Assembly (NCBI GenBank): GCA_046727955.1
Contig: JBKPDO010000166.1
Span: 5,447 to 69,446, forward strand
Reading direction: 5' to 3'
DNA: 64,000 nucleotides
DNA from: DASVXQ01 sp046727955
Lineage (GTDB): Bacteria > Actinomycetota > CALGFH01
Shown: in pieces, positions 7,715 to 16,083 of the stretch
How the letters are laid out: the number at the start of each line of letters is the position of its first letter
How positions within the stretch are numbered: position 1 is the first letter of the stretch
Notes under the pieces: generated by a model
Database searches by the model: none
Told to the model about the DNA's origin: nothing
Seen by the model: the letters and a program-made list of their open reading frames with translations, nothing else
Translations under genes and position numbers: made by a program

Positions 7715-8243
7715 GCTCGACCCCGTCACCCGCCTGACCACCGATGCGGTCGGCGTGCCGGGCCAGCGCACCTTCTTCATCCAGGCGGCCTCCGGCCCGG
7801 ACCAGGTCACCCTGCTGGTCGAGAAGGAGCAGGTGCGCGTGCTGGCCGAGCGCGTCATCGCCTGGCTGCCCGAGCTGGCGGCGGACCGCCCCGAGGACCC
7901 CGACGAGGTGCGGGAGGCGGAGACCGGGGAGCTGGGCCTGAGCGAGCCGATCCAGCCGGACTTCCGGGTGGGCCAGCTCGCGCTCACCTACGACCCAGAG
8001 CGCGACCGGGTGGTGGTGCTGGCGACCGAGCTCGTGCCCGAGGACGAGGTGGAGGAGGATCTCACGCAGGAGCCGCAGGAGGTGCAGCTGTGGGTCACCC
8101 GGCCGCAGCTCCGCGTGATGGCCCGCCACGGCGCCCAGGTGGTGGAGCAGGGCCGGCCGCCGTGCCCCCTCTGCGGCAACCCCCTCGACCCGTCCGGTCA
8201 CGTCTGCCCAGCGCAGAACGGCCACCGCCCGACGCTGGCCTGA
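7701..8243 (+). CDS. DUF3090 protein with a terminal zinc-ribbon-like motif
   Basis: A 180-residue protein of the DUF3090 (YjbI/SCO1665-like) family. It opens VPGQRTFFIQAASGPDQVTLLVEKEQV and ends with CPLCGNPLDPSGHVCP, four Cys/His-type ligands for a metal. The central stretch (PDFRVGQLALTYDPERDRVVVLATEL) is the conserved beta core. No enzymatic role is known. It is translationally coupled to the phosphatase upstream and followed three bases later by the SCO1664-type gene, so the three products likely act together. Confidence 0.9.
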   Translation: MARRELDPVTRLTTDAVGVPGQRTFFIQAASGPDQVTLLVEKEQVRVLAERVIAWLPELAADRPEDPDEVREAETGELGLSEPIQPDFRVGQLALTYDPERDRVVVLATELVPEDEVEEDLTQEPQEVQLWVTRPQLRVMARHGAQVVEQGRPPCPLCGNPLDPSGHVCPAQNGHRPTLA

Positions 8244-8246
8244 CCC

Positions 8247-9035
8247 TTGCCCACCGTGCCCAGTCGTCCCGACGCCGAGCTCCCAGACCCGGACCAGGCC
8301 GGCCCCTGCCCGGCGGCGGAGGTGTCCGGCGCCCGCGCGCTCGCCTTCTTGGCCGAGGGCGAGCTGGAGGTGCTCGGGCGCATCCCGTGGGCATCGAACG
8401 CCACCCTGATGGCCCGCGTCCGGCACCAGGACCTCGAGGGCCTGGCGATCTACAAGCCACGCCGGGGTGAGCGGCCGCTGTGGGACTTCCCGAACGGGAC
8501 CCTGTACCGCCGTGAGGTGGCGGCCTACCGGGTGAGCGAGGCGATCGGCTGGGGCCTGGTGCCACCCACGGTGGTGCGCGACGGTCCCTTCGGCGTCGGC
8601 TCGCTGCAGCTCTACGTGGAGGCCGACCCGGAGCTGACCGCCTTCGAGCTGGTTGAGGCCGACAACCCGGCGATGTTGCTGATCACCGCCTTCGACGTGG
8701 TGATCAATAATGCCGACCGCAAGGCCGGCCACTGCCTGACCAGGTCCGCGCGCGAGCGGGTGTGGGCCATCGACCACGGCGTCTGCTTCCACGTCGAGCC
8801 GAAGCTCCGCACGGTGCTGTGGGACTTCGCCGGGCAGCCGCTCGGGCGGGAGGTGGTCACCGCGATCGAATCTGTGGCGCTGGCCGCGCGCCAAGGGCAG
8901 CTCGCGAGGGAGCTCGCCCAGCTGCTGTCACCCGAGGAGGCTGCCGCGGTCGCGCGCCGGGCGGCCGCGCTCGCCCGCGCCGGCTGCCTGCCGCTGCCGA
9001 CCGGCCGGCGCCCGTATCCCTGGCCGCTGATCTGA
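8247..9035 (+). CDS. SCO1664-family protein (PI3/PI4-kinase-like fold)
   Basis: A 262-residue protein with the kinase-like segments LEGLAIYKPRRGERPLWDFPNGTLYRREVAAY (Lys in an ATP-binding strand), FDVVINNADRKAGH (catalytic loop D..N) and WAIDHGVCF (metal-binding Asp). These define the SCO1664 family. The start is TTG 8247 or GTG 8256; no ATG fits. It is the last gene of the phosphatase/DUF3090/SCO1664 trio. In many actinomycetes mshC follows, but here a peptide-binding protein follows instead. Activity has not been established for the family. Confidence 0.88.
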   Translation: MPTVPSRPDAELPDPDQAGPCPAAEVSGARALAFLAEGELEVLGRIPWASNATLMARVRHQDLEGLAIYKPRRGERPLWDFPNGTLYRREVAAYRVSEAIGWGLVPPTVVRDGPFGVGSLQLYVEADPELTAFELVEADNPAMLLITAFDVVINNADRKAGHCLTRSARERVWAIDHGVCFHVEPKLRTVLWDFAGQPLGREVVTAIESVALAARQGQLARELAQLLSPEEAAAVARRAAALARAGCLPLPTGRRPYPWPLI

Positions 9036-9245
9036 GTCTGAATGTCCGTGGAGGGGTTCTGTGGGGGGTTCTGTGAGGGCTTCGCCCGGCTTCGCTCGTT
9101 GCTCCTGGTCTGTACGATCGATGCACGGACCGGGGAGGCGCATTACGCTGGTGTGCAACGCCTGCGCCGGGCGATCGGCAGCGTGATGGGGCTCACGCGG
9201 CGATTGGGCCCGCGTCCGCCGGCGGCCAAGGTGGGAGCGGGAGCG

Positions 9246-10958
9246 ATGACACGACGGGCCTGTGCGGTGCTGGTGCTGGCGCTGCTGGCTGCAGCCTGCC
9301 AGGCGAAAGTCTCCAACCCGACCGGGGACGACAGCTCCAAGGGCATCCGGCACGGCACGCTGCGGGTCCTGGACCAGTCGGACGTCGAGGCGCTCGACCC
9401 GGGCATGGCCTACGGCGCGGCCGATCTCGCGCTGCTGCGCGGGATGGTTCGCGAGCTGTACTCCTTCGACGTGAGCCGGCGGGACGAGCAGGCGCTCGAG
9501 CCGGTGCCCGACCTCGCCGACGGCCCCTACCAGCTCTCCCCGGACGGCCGCACCTACACCTTCCGCATCCGCCCTGGGGTGCTCTACGCCCCCCCGGTCA
9601 GCCGTGAGGTGCGCGCCAGGGACTTTGTCTATGCCATCCGCCGCCAGTTCCAGCCGGGGCAGCGCGATCGCTCCCCCAACCCCTACGCCGGCCTGATCAA
9701 GGGCGTTGCCGAGTTCGCCGCGGGCAAGGCCAAGACGATCTCGGGCATGCAGGCGGTCGACGACTTCACTCTGAGGATCACCCTGAACCAGCCGGCCAGC
9801 GATTTTCCCAGCATCCTGACGCTGCCGTTCTTCTCGCCGGTGCCCGAGGAGTACGCCTCCCGGTATCAGCTCGGCCAGGGCTACGCCAGGCACATGGTCG
9901 GCTCGGGGCCCTACACGCTGGCGAACTACACGCCAGGCAAGCTGATCGAGCTGGTCCGCAACAGCAACTGGGAGCAGCAGTCCGACCCGCTGCGCAAGGC
10001 CTGGGTGGACGGGATCAGGGTGGAGATCGGTGGCACCGAGGCCGACATCCAGGACAAGATCGAGCGGGGCGACGCCGACCTGAACCTCGACCTCGTCTCA
10101 CCACCGAACCAGGACCTGCGACGGCTGTCGAGCGACCCAGACCTGAAGAAGCAGTTCGCGGTGATGACCACCGGCTGCGTCCGCTACCTGAGCCTGCAGA
10201 CCGACAGCGGGCCGACCTCCAACGCGCTGGTGCGCAAGGCGATCAACCTCGCCGTCGACAAGCGCGCGCTGCTGCTGGAGATCGGCGGCGTCTTCGCCGG
10301 CGACGTCGCCACCACGGTGCTGAGCCCGACTCTCAGCGGCTTCCAGAGCTACCCGGACCCCTACTCGACGCCCGACTACCGCGGTGACCCCGCGGCGGCG
10401 CGCCGGCTGCTGGCGCGGGCGGGCTACCCCAACGGGGTGACGATCAACTACGTCGGGCCGAGGACCGGCAAGGGCCCCGAGGTCCAGGCGAGCCTGCAGT
10501 CCGCGCTCGGGCGCGCCGGGATCAAGCTGAACTCAAAGACCTACGACGGCTACAAGGTCTACACCGAATCGCTGCAGCTCCAGAGCAAGCGGGACGAGCA
10601 CCAGATCGGCCTGGCGCGCTGGTGCCCGGACTTCCCCGGCAACGGCGCCCGCTCCTTCATCGGCGTGCTGCTCGACGGTCGCAAGATCACCCCGACCGCC
10701 AACAACAACTACGGGGACTACAACAACCCGCAGGTCAGCGCGATGATCGACGAGGCATACCGGACCGTGGACACGCGGCGCCGCAACGCCCTCTGGGGCC
10801 AGATCGACCGCAAGATCATGGAGGACGCGGCCTGGGTGCCGCTGGTCTACGAGCGCCAGCCCTACTTCTGGTCCTCCCGCGTCAAGCAGTGGACCTTCTC
10901 GCCCTGGATCAGCAACCCCGACATCACCAACGTCTGGCTCGACCCCAATACGCCGTAG
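9246..10958 (+). CDS. ABC transporter substrate-binding lipoprotein, family 5 (peptide/nickel type)
   Basis: A 570-residue extracellular lipoprotein. Start ATG 9246 follows a GGGAGCGGGAG site. The signal peptide MTRRACAVLVLALLAAAC ends in a lipobox with Cys 18. The mature part has the family-5 order: TLRVLDQSDVEALDPGMAY, DGPYQLSPDGRTYTFRIRPG, HMVGSGPYTLANYTPGKLIEL, and the C-terminal lobe KIMEDAAWVPLVYERQPYFWS. It would bind oligopeptides or similar ligands for an ABC importer. No permease or ATPase genes accompany it; the fragment that follows belongs to an exporter-type ABC protein. Confidence 0.92.
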   Translation: MTRRACAVLVLALLAAACQAKVSNPTGDDSSKGIRHGTLRVLDQSDVEALDPGMAYGAADLALLRGMVRELYSFDVSRRDEQALEPVPDLADGPYQLSPDGRTYTFRIRPGVLYAPPVSREVRARDFVYAIRRQFQPGQRDRSPNPYAGLIKGVAEFAAGKAKTISGMQAVDDFTLRITLNQPASDFPSILTLPFFSPVPEEYASRYQLGQGYARHMVGSGPYTLANYTPGKLIELVRNSNWEQQSDPLRKAWVDGIRVEIGGTEADIQDKIERGDADLNLDLVSPPNQDLRRLSSDPDLKKQFAVMTTGCVRYLSLQTDSGPTSNALVRKAINLAVDKRALLLEIGGVFAGDVATTVLSPTLSGFQSYPDPYSTPDYRGDPAAARRLLARAGYPNGVTINYVGPRTGKGPEVQASLQSALGRAGIKLNSKTYDGYKVYTESLQLQSKRDEHQIGLARWCPDFPGNGARSFIGVLLDGRKITPTANNNYGDYNNPQVSAMIDEAYRTVDTRRRNALWGQIDRKIMEDAAWVPLVYERQPYFWSSRVKQWTFSPWISNPDITNVWLDPNTP

Positions 10959-11044
10959 AGCCGCAGGATCAGGCGGCGTCCACCCAGCGGCGGTTCGCGT
11001 AAATCCCTTTTTTCCTTTGAGTTCTCCTGCCAAGATGGGCCTCC

Positions 11045-11314
11045 ATGCCTGAGCAGCCCGTGGCCGGAAGGCTTCTTCGCCGTGGCGTCACCGTGATGTG
11101 GCGCCAGGTGCGGCTCCATCCCATCCCGTTCCTGATCGCCGTGAGTGGCGCGATGGTGTACGCGCTCGCGATCGTCGGCCAGTCCTGGGTGCTCGGCCAG
11201 GTGGTCGACCGCGTGGTGACCCCGCGGTTCGCCAGCGGCCACCTCGCCGTGGGGGCGACGATCGCCGCCGCGGCGGGCGAGCCCGGGGGCCCTTCCCATC
11301 CCCGCCGGACGTGA
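11045..11314 (+). pseudogene. N-terminal fragment of an ABC exporter (permease part)
   Basis: The first about 75 residues read like the start of a type-1 ABC exporter (RGVTVMWRQVRLHPIPFLIAV, first TM, then SWVLGQVVDRVVTPRF). The frame then collapses (GEPGGPSHPRRT stop) just before the S9 peptidase. Full exporters are about 580 residues, so all but the first transmembrane helix and loop is gone. A deletion that joined the gene to the peptidase promoter region is the simplest explanation. Confidence 0.6.
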
Positions 11315-11330
11315 TATAGGTTCGCCACAT

Positions 11331-13271
11331 ATGCGCGCCACTGATCTTGCCCTGCTCCGCATTCCTAGCATGCCCACGCTATCGCCGGACGGTCGCCTGG
11401 TCGCAGTTGCGCTCACGCGCATCGACCTGGACTCGGACGCCTACCACAGCGAGATCTGGGTTGTGCCCAGCGACGGCTCTGCCCCGCCGAGCCGCTTCAC
11501 CAACGGGCCAAGGGACAGCTGGCCTCGCTTCTCGCCTGACGGCCGCTGGCTCGCGTTCCTCCGCGCTGGCGAGGACGACGGCGCCAGGCCGCAGGTCCAC
11601 GTCATGCCCGTGGACGGCGGTGAGCCGCGCCAGCTCTGCGAGCACCCCCTCGGCGCCGAGTCGATCGCGTGGAGCCCCGACTCCACCCGCATCGCCTACC
11701 TCGCGCGGATACCAGAGTCCGGGCGCTACGGCACGGCGGACGACGTGCCACCCTCCAAGGAGCCGCCGCGGCGCATCACCACCCTGAAGTTCCGCCTGGA
11801 CAACGTCGGTTTCATCCTCGACCGCCGGCCGCACGTCTTCGTGGTCGACGCCCTCGCTGAGCGGCCTGAGCCGGTCCAGCTAACCCGTGGCGACTTCGAC
11901 CACGGCGACCCCGCCTGGAGTCCCGACGGCCGCCTGGTCGCCTTCGTCTCCGCCCGGCACCAGGACCGCGACTACGACGAGCTGTCCGACGTCTTCGTGG
12001 TGCCGGCCGAGGGCGGCGATGCGGTGCAGGTCACCCGCACCACCGTGCCGGCCAGCCGCCCGGCCTTCTCCCCGGACGGCCGGACGGTGTGGTTCTGCGC
12101 CCCCGCGACCGACGAGGCCGCGCGCAACGCCGGGCTGTGGTCGGTGCCGGCCGACGGCTCCGAGGCGCCGCGCAGGCTCACCGACGCCGAGCGCTGGGAC
12201 GTGGACAACTTCCTATCGGGCGGGGTCCTGGACCTGCTGGTCGAGGACGACGCCGTGACCACGATCGTGCTCGAGCGCGGCGCCGTCCACCTGTACCGCT
12301 TCCCCAGGGACGGCGGCGAGCCGGCCTGCCTGCTCGGTGGCCCGCGGCAGGTGCAGGACTACGCGCACGCGGCCGGCGTGATCGCCGCCGTGGTCAGCGA
12401 CGGCTCCACCGTCGGCGAGGTCGTCGTGCTGGATCACGGTCGGGAGCTGGTCGTGTCCGACTTCGGCGCGCTGCTGGCGCGCTCCGCCTCGCTGCGGCCG
12501 ATGGTCGAGGTCAGCGGCACGGCGCCCGACGGCTATCCGGTGCACGGCTGGGTGGTCAAGCCCGCCGGCAAGGGGCCGTTCCCGGTGCTCCTCGTGATCC
12601 ACGGCGGGCCCTTCGCCCAGTACGGCTACCGGCTGTTCGACGAGGCGCAGGTCTATGCCGGCGCCGGCTACGCCGTGGTGATGGGCAACCCGCGCGGCTC
12701 GGCGGGCTACGGCGAGGCCCACGGCCGGGCGATCGTCTTCGACAAGGGCAACCTCGACTCGGCCGACCTGCTCGCGCTGCTCGACGCCGCGCTGGCCGAC
12801 CCGGAGCTGGACGGCGACCGCGTCGGAGTGCTCGGCGGCTCCTACGGCGGCTTCATGACCTCCTGGCTGGTCGGCCACACCGACCGCTTCCGCGCCGCGA
12901 TCAGCGAGCGCGCCGTCAACGCGTTCGACAGCTTCGAGGGGTCCAGCGACATCGGCGCCAAGTTCCTCGAGGTCTACGTGGGCACTGACCCCGAGCGGGT
13001 CAAGGCGCAGAGCCCGCTGACCTACGCGGACAAGATCGAGACCCCGATGCTGCTGATCCACTCGGAGGAGGACTGGCGCTGCCCGCTGGAGCAGGCGCAG
13101 CGCCTGTTCGTCACGCTCAAGCTCCGCAGGGCCGAGGTCGAGATGCTGGTCTTCCCGGGCGAGGGCCACGAGCTCTCCCGCTCTGGCCTGCCAAGCCACC
13201 GCGTCGCCCGCTTCGAGGCCATCCTCGACTGGTGGGCCCGCCACCTGAACGGCGGCGTCACGGCAGGGTGA
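11331..13271 (+). CDS. S9 family prolyl-oligopeptidase-type serine peptidase
   Basis: A 646-residue cytoplasmic peptidase. The N-terminal two thirds form a TolB/WD-like beta propeller (repeated WSPDGR, FSPDGR, YDELSDVFVVPAEGG blades). The C-terminal alpha/beta-hydrolase domain has the nucleophile elbow GGSYGGFMTSWL, the Asp in LLIHSEEDWRCP and the His in GEGHELSRSG. The pattern HGGPFAQYGYRLFDEAQVYAGAGY fits acylaminoacyl-peptidase / dipeptidyl-peptidase members that remove N-terminal residues or small peptides. Its end overlaps the convergent map gene by 14 bases. Confidence 0.93.
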   Translation: MRATDLALLRIPSMPTLSPDGRLVAVALTRIDLDSDAYHSEIWVVPSDGSAPPSRFTNGPRDSWPRFSPDGRWLAFLRAGEDDGARPQVHVMPVDGGEPRQLCEHPLGAESIAWSPDSTRIAYLARIPESGRYGTADDVPPSKEPPRRITTLKFRLDNVGFILDRRPHVFVVDALAERPEPVQLTRGDFDHGDPAWSPDGRLVAFVSARHQDRDYDELSDVFVVPAEGGDAVQVTRTTVPASRPAFSPDGRTVWFCAPATDEAARNAGLWSVPADGSEAPRRLTDAERWDVDNFLSGGVLDLLVEDDAVTTIVLERGAVHLYRFPRDGGEPACLLGGPRQVQDYAHAAGVIAAVVSDGSTVGEVVVLDHGRELVVSDFGALLARSASLRPMVEVSGTAPDGYPVHGWVVKPAGKGPFPVLLVIHGGPFAQYGYRLFDEAQVYAGAGYAVVMGNPRGSAGYGEAHGRAIVFDKGNLDSADLLALLDAALADPELDGDRVGVLGGSYGGFMTSWLVGHTDRFRAAISERAVNAFDSFEGSSDIGAKFLEVYVGTDPERVKAQSPLTYADKIETPMLLIHSEEDWRCPLEQAQRLFVTLKLRRAEVEMLVFPGEGHELSRSGLPSHRVARFEAILDWWARHLNGGVTAG

Positions 13272-14022
13272 GGACCTGGGGGCCGTCGGCGGTGATGGCG
13301 ACGGTGTGCTCGAAGTGGGCCGAACGGGAGCCGTCGCGAGTGACCAGGGCCCAGCCGTCGGGCTTGACCCCGTAGGTGCCGCCGCCCTCGTTGAACATCG
13401 GCTCGATCGCGAGCACCAGCCCCTCGCGGAGCCGCAGCCCCCTTCCCGGGCGGCCGTCGTTCTGCACGCTCGGGTCCTCGTGCATGACCCGGCCGATGCC
13501 GTGACCGCCGAAGTCCGGCACGATGCCGTAGCCGGCCGCGTGCGCCACCAGCCCGACCGCGTGGCTGATGTCAGACAGGCGGTTACCGCCCCGGGCCTGC
13601 TCGATCCCGGCCCACAGGCCGCGCTCGGTGGTCTCCAGCAAGCGCCTGGCCGCCTCGTCGACCTCCCCCACCGGCACGGTGAGGGCGGCGTCGCCGTGGT
13701 AGCCGTCCACGATGGCGCCGCAGTCGATCGAGAGAACGTCGCCCTCGCGCAGGCGGTAGCGGTCAGGGATGCCGTGGACGATCACGTTGTTCGGCGACAG
13801 GCACAGCGTGCCTGGGAAGGGCGTCGGAGCGAAGCGGGGATGGTAGCCGAGGAACGAGGGCGTCGCGCCGTCGGCGCGGATCGTCTCCTCTCCCAGCGCG
13901 TCGAGCTCACGCAGGGACACACCGGGACGCACAGCGTCCTTGACCGCGGCCAGTGTGCGGGCGACGACGCGCCCCGCCTCCCGCATGGTCTCGATCTCGT
14001 CACGTGACTTGAGGATGACCAC
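13258..14022 (-). CDS. map: methionine aminopeptidase, type I
   Basis: A 254-residue metalloenzyme that removes the initiator Met from nascent proteins. I chose GTG 14022 because AGGAG lies about seven bases upstream; an ATG at 14130 would add a Pro-rich leader. The five metal ligands are visible: the Asp pair in SIDCGAIVDGYHGDAA, His in GGHGIGRVMHEDP, Glu in LAIEPMFNEGG and Glu in AHFEHTVAI. HGIPD provides the substrate-site His. It is a solitary gene, outside the ribosomal-protein operon where one copy usually lies, so a second map gene probably exists elsewhere. Confidence 0.93.
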   Translation of the reverse strand: MVILKSRDEIETMREAGRVVARTLAAVKDAVRPGVSLRELDALGEETIRADGATPSFLGYHPRFAPTPFPGTLCLSPNNVIVHGIPDRYRLREGDVLSIDCGAIVDGYHGDAALTVPVGEVDEAARRLLETTERGLWAGIEQARGGNRLSDISHAVGLVAHAAGYGIVPDFGGHGIGRVMHEDPSVQNDGRPGRGLRLREGLVLAIEPMFNEGGGTYGVKPDGWALVTRDGSRSAHFEHTVAITADGPQVLTLP

Positions 14023-14221
14023 GACACGCTCCTGAGGATGACTGCCCACCGGGGTCTCGGGGTCGAGCCTACCGTAGCAAGGCGGCGGCCGGGCGGACTG
14101 CTCCTCCATGAACGACCCGCGATGGCCCAAACGCCGTGAAGATGTCCGAACTTCCCTGCCAGGTACGTGCTCGTGCCCGGTTTTTCTAATGAATTCTACT
14201 GACTAGACAGGCTGGCACGTC

Positions 14222-14250
14222 TTGTGCTGTGAGAGAACGATCTCTATCAT
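14222..14250 (+). promoter_or_regulatory. promoter with operator-like site A
   Basis: A -35-like TTGTGC (14222-14227) and a -10-like TATCAT (14245-14250) are spaced 17 bases. Between and over the -10 lies GAGAGAACGATCTCTATCAT, whose core AGAGA-N4-TCTCT is a perfect inverted repeat. Similar GAGAGA...TATCAT sequences occur before the TetR gene at 20553 and the small membrane gene at 21830, so a TetR operator is inferred. Confidence 0.5.
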
Positions 14251-14294
14251 ACCCCGCAGACGCCACCCCCCTACGAGACCAGGAGGCGGACTGC

Positions 14295-15077
14295 ATGGAC
14301 AGGACAGCACTCCAAAGGGCGAGGCCGCGGCGGGTCTTCTCCGCGGTGCTGGCGCTCGGCCTCGCGGCCCTGCTCGTGCCCGTGTGGGCGGGCGCGGCGG
14401 CGGCGCGCGAGAGCAGGAAGGCCGGCAGCTACCGCCTCGCCGTCGGGTTCGGGGACGAGCCCGCGTACGCCGGCCAGAAGAACAGCGCGCAGGTGCTCAT
14501 CAGCGACGCCGCCGGCAAGCCAGTGACCGACCTCGGCGACACGCTGAAGGTCATGGTGATGATGGGCAAGCAGACCGTGGATCTCTCCCTGGAGCCGTTG
14601 TTCGAGGTCGGCGAGTTCGGGACGCCCGGAGACTACCGGGCGTTCTTCATCCCGAGCGCGCCGGGCAGGTACACCTTCCATCTCCATGGCAACATCAAGG
14701 GCCAGACGGTCAACCAGGACTTCACCTCCTCGCCCACGACCTTCTCGGACGTCCAGGACCCGGCACGCGCCGCCTTCCCCAAGCTGGACCAGCCGACCAC
14801 CGGCCAGGTCGCCCAGCGCCTCGACCGCGAGGCGGCCCGGCTCGGCACCGCCGTGCAGGGCGCGATGGCGGCCAGCGGCAGCGCCGACCGGCGGTCGCGT
14901 GACACCGCCGGCCAGATCAGGCTGCTGACCATCATGGGTGCCATCGGGTTCATCCTCGGGCTGATGAGCGCGATCCTCGGTGGGAGCGCGCGGCGCATCG
15001 CACGGCGCGCGGCCCGCCGTGCCGCCCAGCCGCCGAGCGCTGAAGCTGAAGAGGTCCGCGCCACTGTGGAGGTCTGA
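14295..15077 (+). CDS. secreted, C-terminally membrane-anchored CopC/YtkA-like protein
   Basis: A 260-residue envelope protein with a textbook AGGAGG site eight bases before ATG 14295. It has a signal peptide (VFSAVLALGLAALLVPVWAGAAA), then an Ig-like beta domain (YRLAVGFGDEPAYAGQKNSAQV, DYRAFFIPSAPGRYTFHLHG), then a TM helix (IRLLTIMGAIGFILGLMSAIL) and a basic cytoplasmic tail. The beta domain resembles CopC/YtkA/FixH-type extracytoplasmic domains; a copper role is suggested because a decayed CopD-like gene follows six bases later. No clear metal-binding His/Met cluster is present. It has its own promoter with operator site A. Confidence 0.65.
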   Translation: MDRTALQRARPRRVFSAVLALGLAALLVPVWAGAAAARESRKAGSYRLAVGFGDEPAYAGQKNSAQVLISDAAGKPVTDLGDTLKVMVMMGKQTVDLSLEPLFEVGEFGTPGDYRAFFIPSAPGRYTFHLHGNIKGQTVNQDFTSSPTTFSDVQDPARAAFPKLDQPTTGQVAQRLDREAARLGTAVQGAMAASGSADRRSRDTAGQIRLLTIMGAIGFILGLMSAILGGSARRIARRAARRAAQPPSAEAEEVRATVEV

Positions 15078-15082
15078 CGCCG

Positions 15083-15630
15083 ATGTGGCGCAGGACGGCG
15101 GTGGCTGGCGTCCTGCTCAGCCAAAGGGCCACTGGCCAGACCAGGGTGTCGGCCCCCCCGGGCCACACCGAGGGCGCGGCGCCGGCGCGGTCGGGCGGCG
15201 CCGGATGGCTGTTCGCCCTCGGTGTGGCCTCCGGCGGCGGCCTGCTGGTGCATGCGCTGGCCAGCCACGCCGCCGCGCCCTCGCCGGTGCGCTGGCTGCG
15301 GCGGACGGTCCGCGGGGAGCTGCGGCGGACGGTCCGCGGGGAGCTGTGGCTCGCGGGCGAGGTGCTGCTCGCCGCCGCCCTGCTGAGCAAGCTACCACCA
15401 GGCACAGACGTGGAGTCCCACGCGGCCGGCGCCACCGCCGCGGGGACCGGGCCGGCGGCCGCCCTCGGCCTGCAGGCGAACGGCACCGACTACACCACCA
15501 CGGTGCGCGTAACCCTGCAGGCGACACCGGGCGCCGCCGGCCCCAATCGCTTCCTGGCCAATGTCGAGGGGCCTCCGAAGAGGTGACGGTGCCGCTGCGG
15601 CTCCAGGTTGCGGCCCCCGCAGTCCGCTAG
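15083..15630 (+). pseudogene. decayed CopD/YcnJ-like membrane protein gene
   Basis: The frame from ATG 15083 to 15586 has a TM-like stretch (WLFALGVASGGGLLVHAL), then LWLAGEVLLAAALLSKLPPG and GTDYTTTVRVTLQATPGAAGPNRFLANVEGPP. The last two segments look like the final TM and periplasmic end of CopD/YcnJ proteins. The usual eight-helix core is missing. A perfect 24-bp tandem duplication (15296-15343) duplicates RRTVRGEL. Near 15580 the meaningful frame seems to shift, continuing as EEVTVPLRLQVAAPAVR to 15630. Taken together, this is a deleted, frameshifted copy. Confidence 0.5.
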
Positions 15631-15681
15631 AGCGGCGCCCGGCCCCGGGGCTGACCCGGACCCCGGGGCCGGGGCCGACCC

Positions 15682-15713
15682 GGTCCCGGGGCTTGACCCC
15701 AGACCCCGGGACC
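15682..15713. terminator. 10-bp GC hairpin in the gap before the giant regulator
   Basis: GGTCCCGGGG (15682-15691) and CCCCGGGACC (15704-15713) form a perfect stem with a 12-base loop, at the end of the CopC/CopD-like unit. The rest of the 453-base gap to 16084 has no gene I can support. It does hold a small palindrome GCGC-ATATT-GCGC at 15898-15910, a possible promoter element for the downstream regulator. Confidence 0.5.
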
Positions 15714-16083
15714 GGGCGGACGGCGAATCATCTCGCGGCGTTTCCGCGAAGCGACCGGCGTTCCATGGGCCACGGCCGCGGATCTGCCTACAGACCATCG
15801 GGTCTCGGACGCGGATCGCCTGGCTGAACCCGGCCGAACATTCACAGCCGCCACTAATCCTTTGCTAATCGGACGGCCAGGACGCCTTTACAGTCCCGCG
15901 CATATTGCGCATAGACTTCTTGCGTAGGAAGCAAGGCAGGGCTGATCATCACGACGACCGTCCGAACCGCCGCGCGGCTGCGCCACCGATCCTGAGCCGC
16001 GGGAGTGCCGTCGACATGGCCAAGGCCGAAGACGCCCACACCAACCGGTCCGCGTTCCGCCACGCCCTCGGCGAGGCCGGGAG

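Noticed and set aside
14025..14130. Longer N-terminus for methionine aminopeptidase starting at ATG 14130
   Set aside because: The extra residues are not family-like and a well-placed AGGAG supports GTG 14022.
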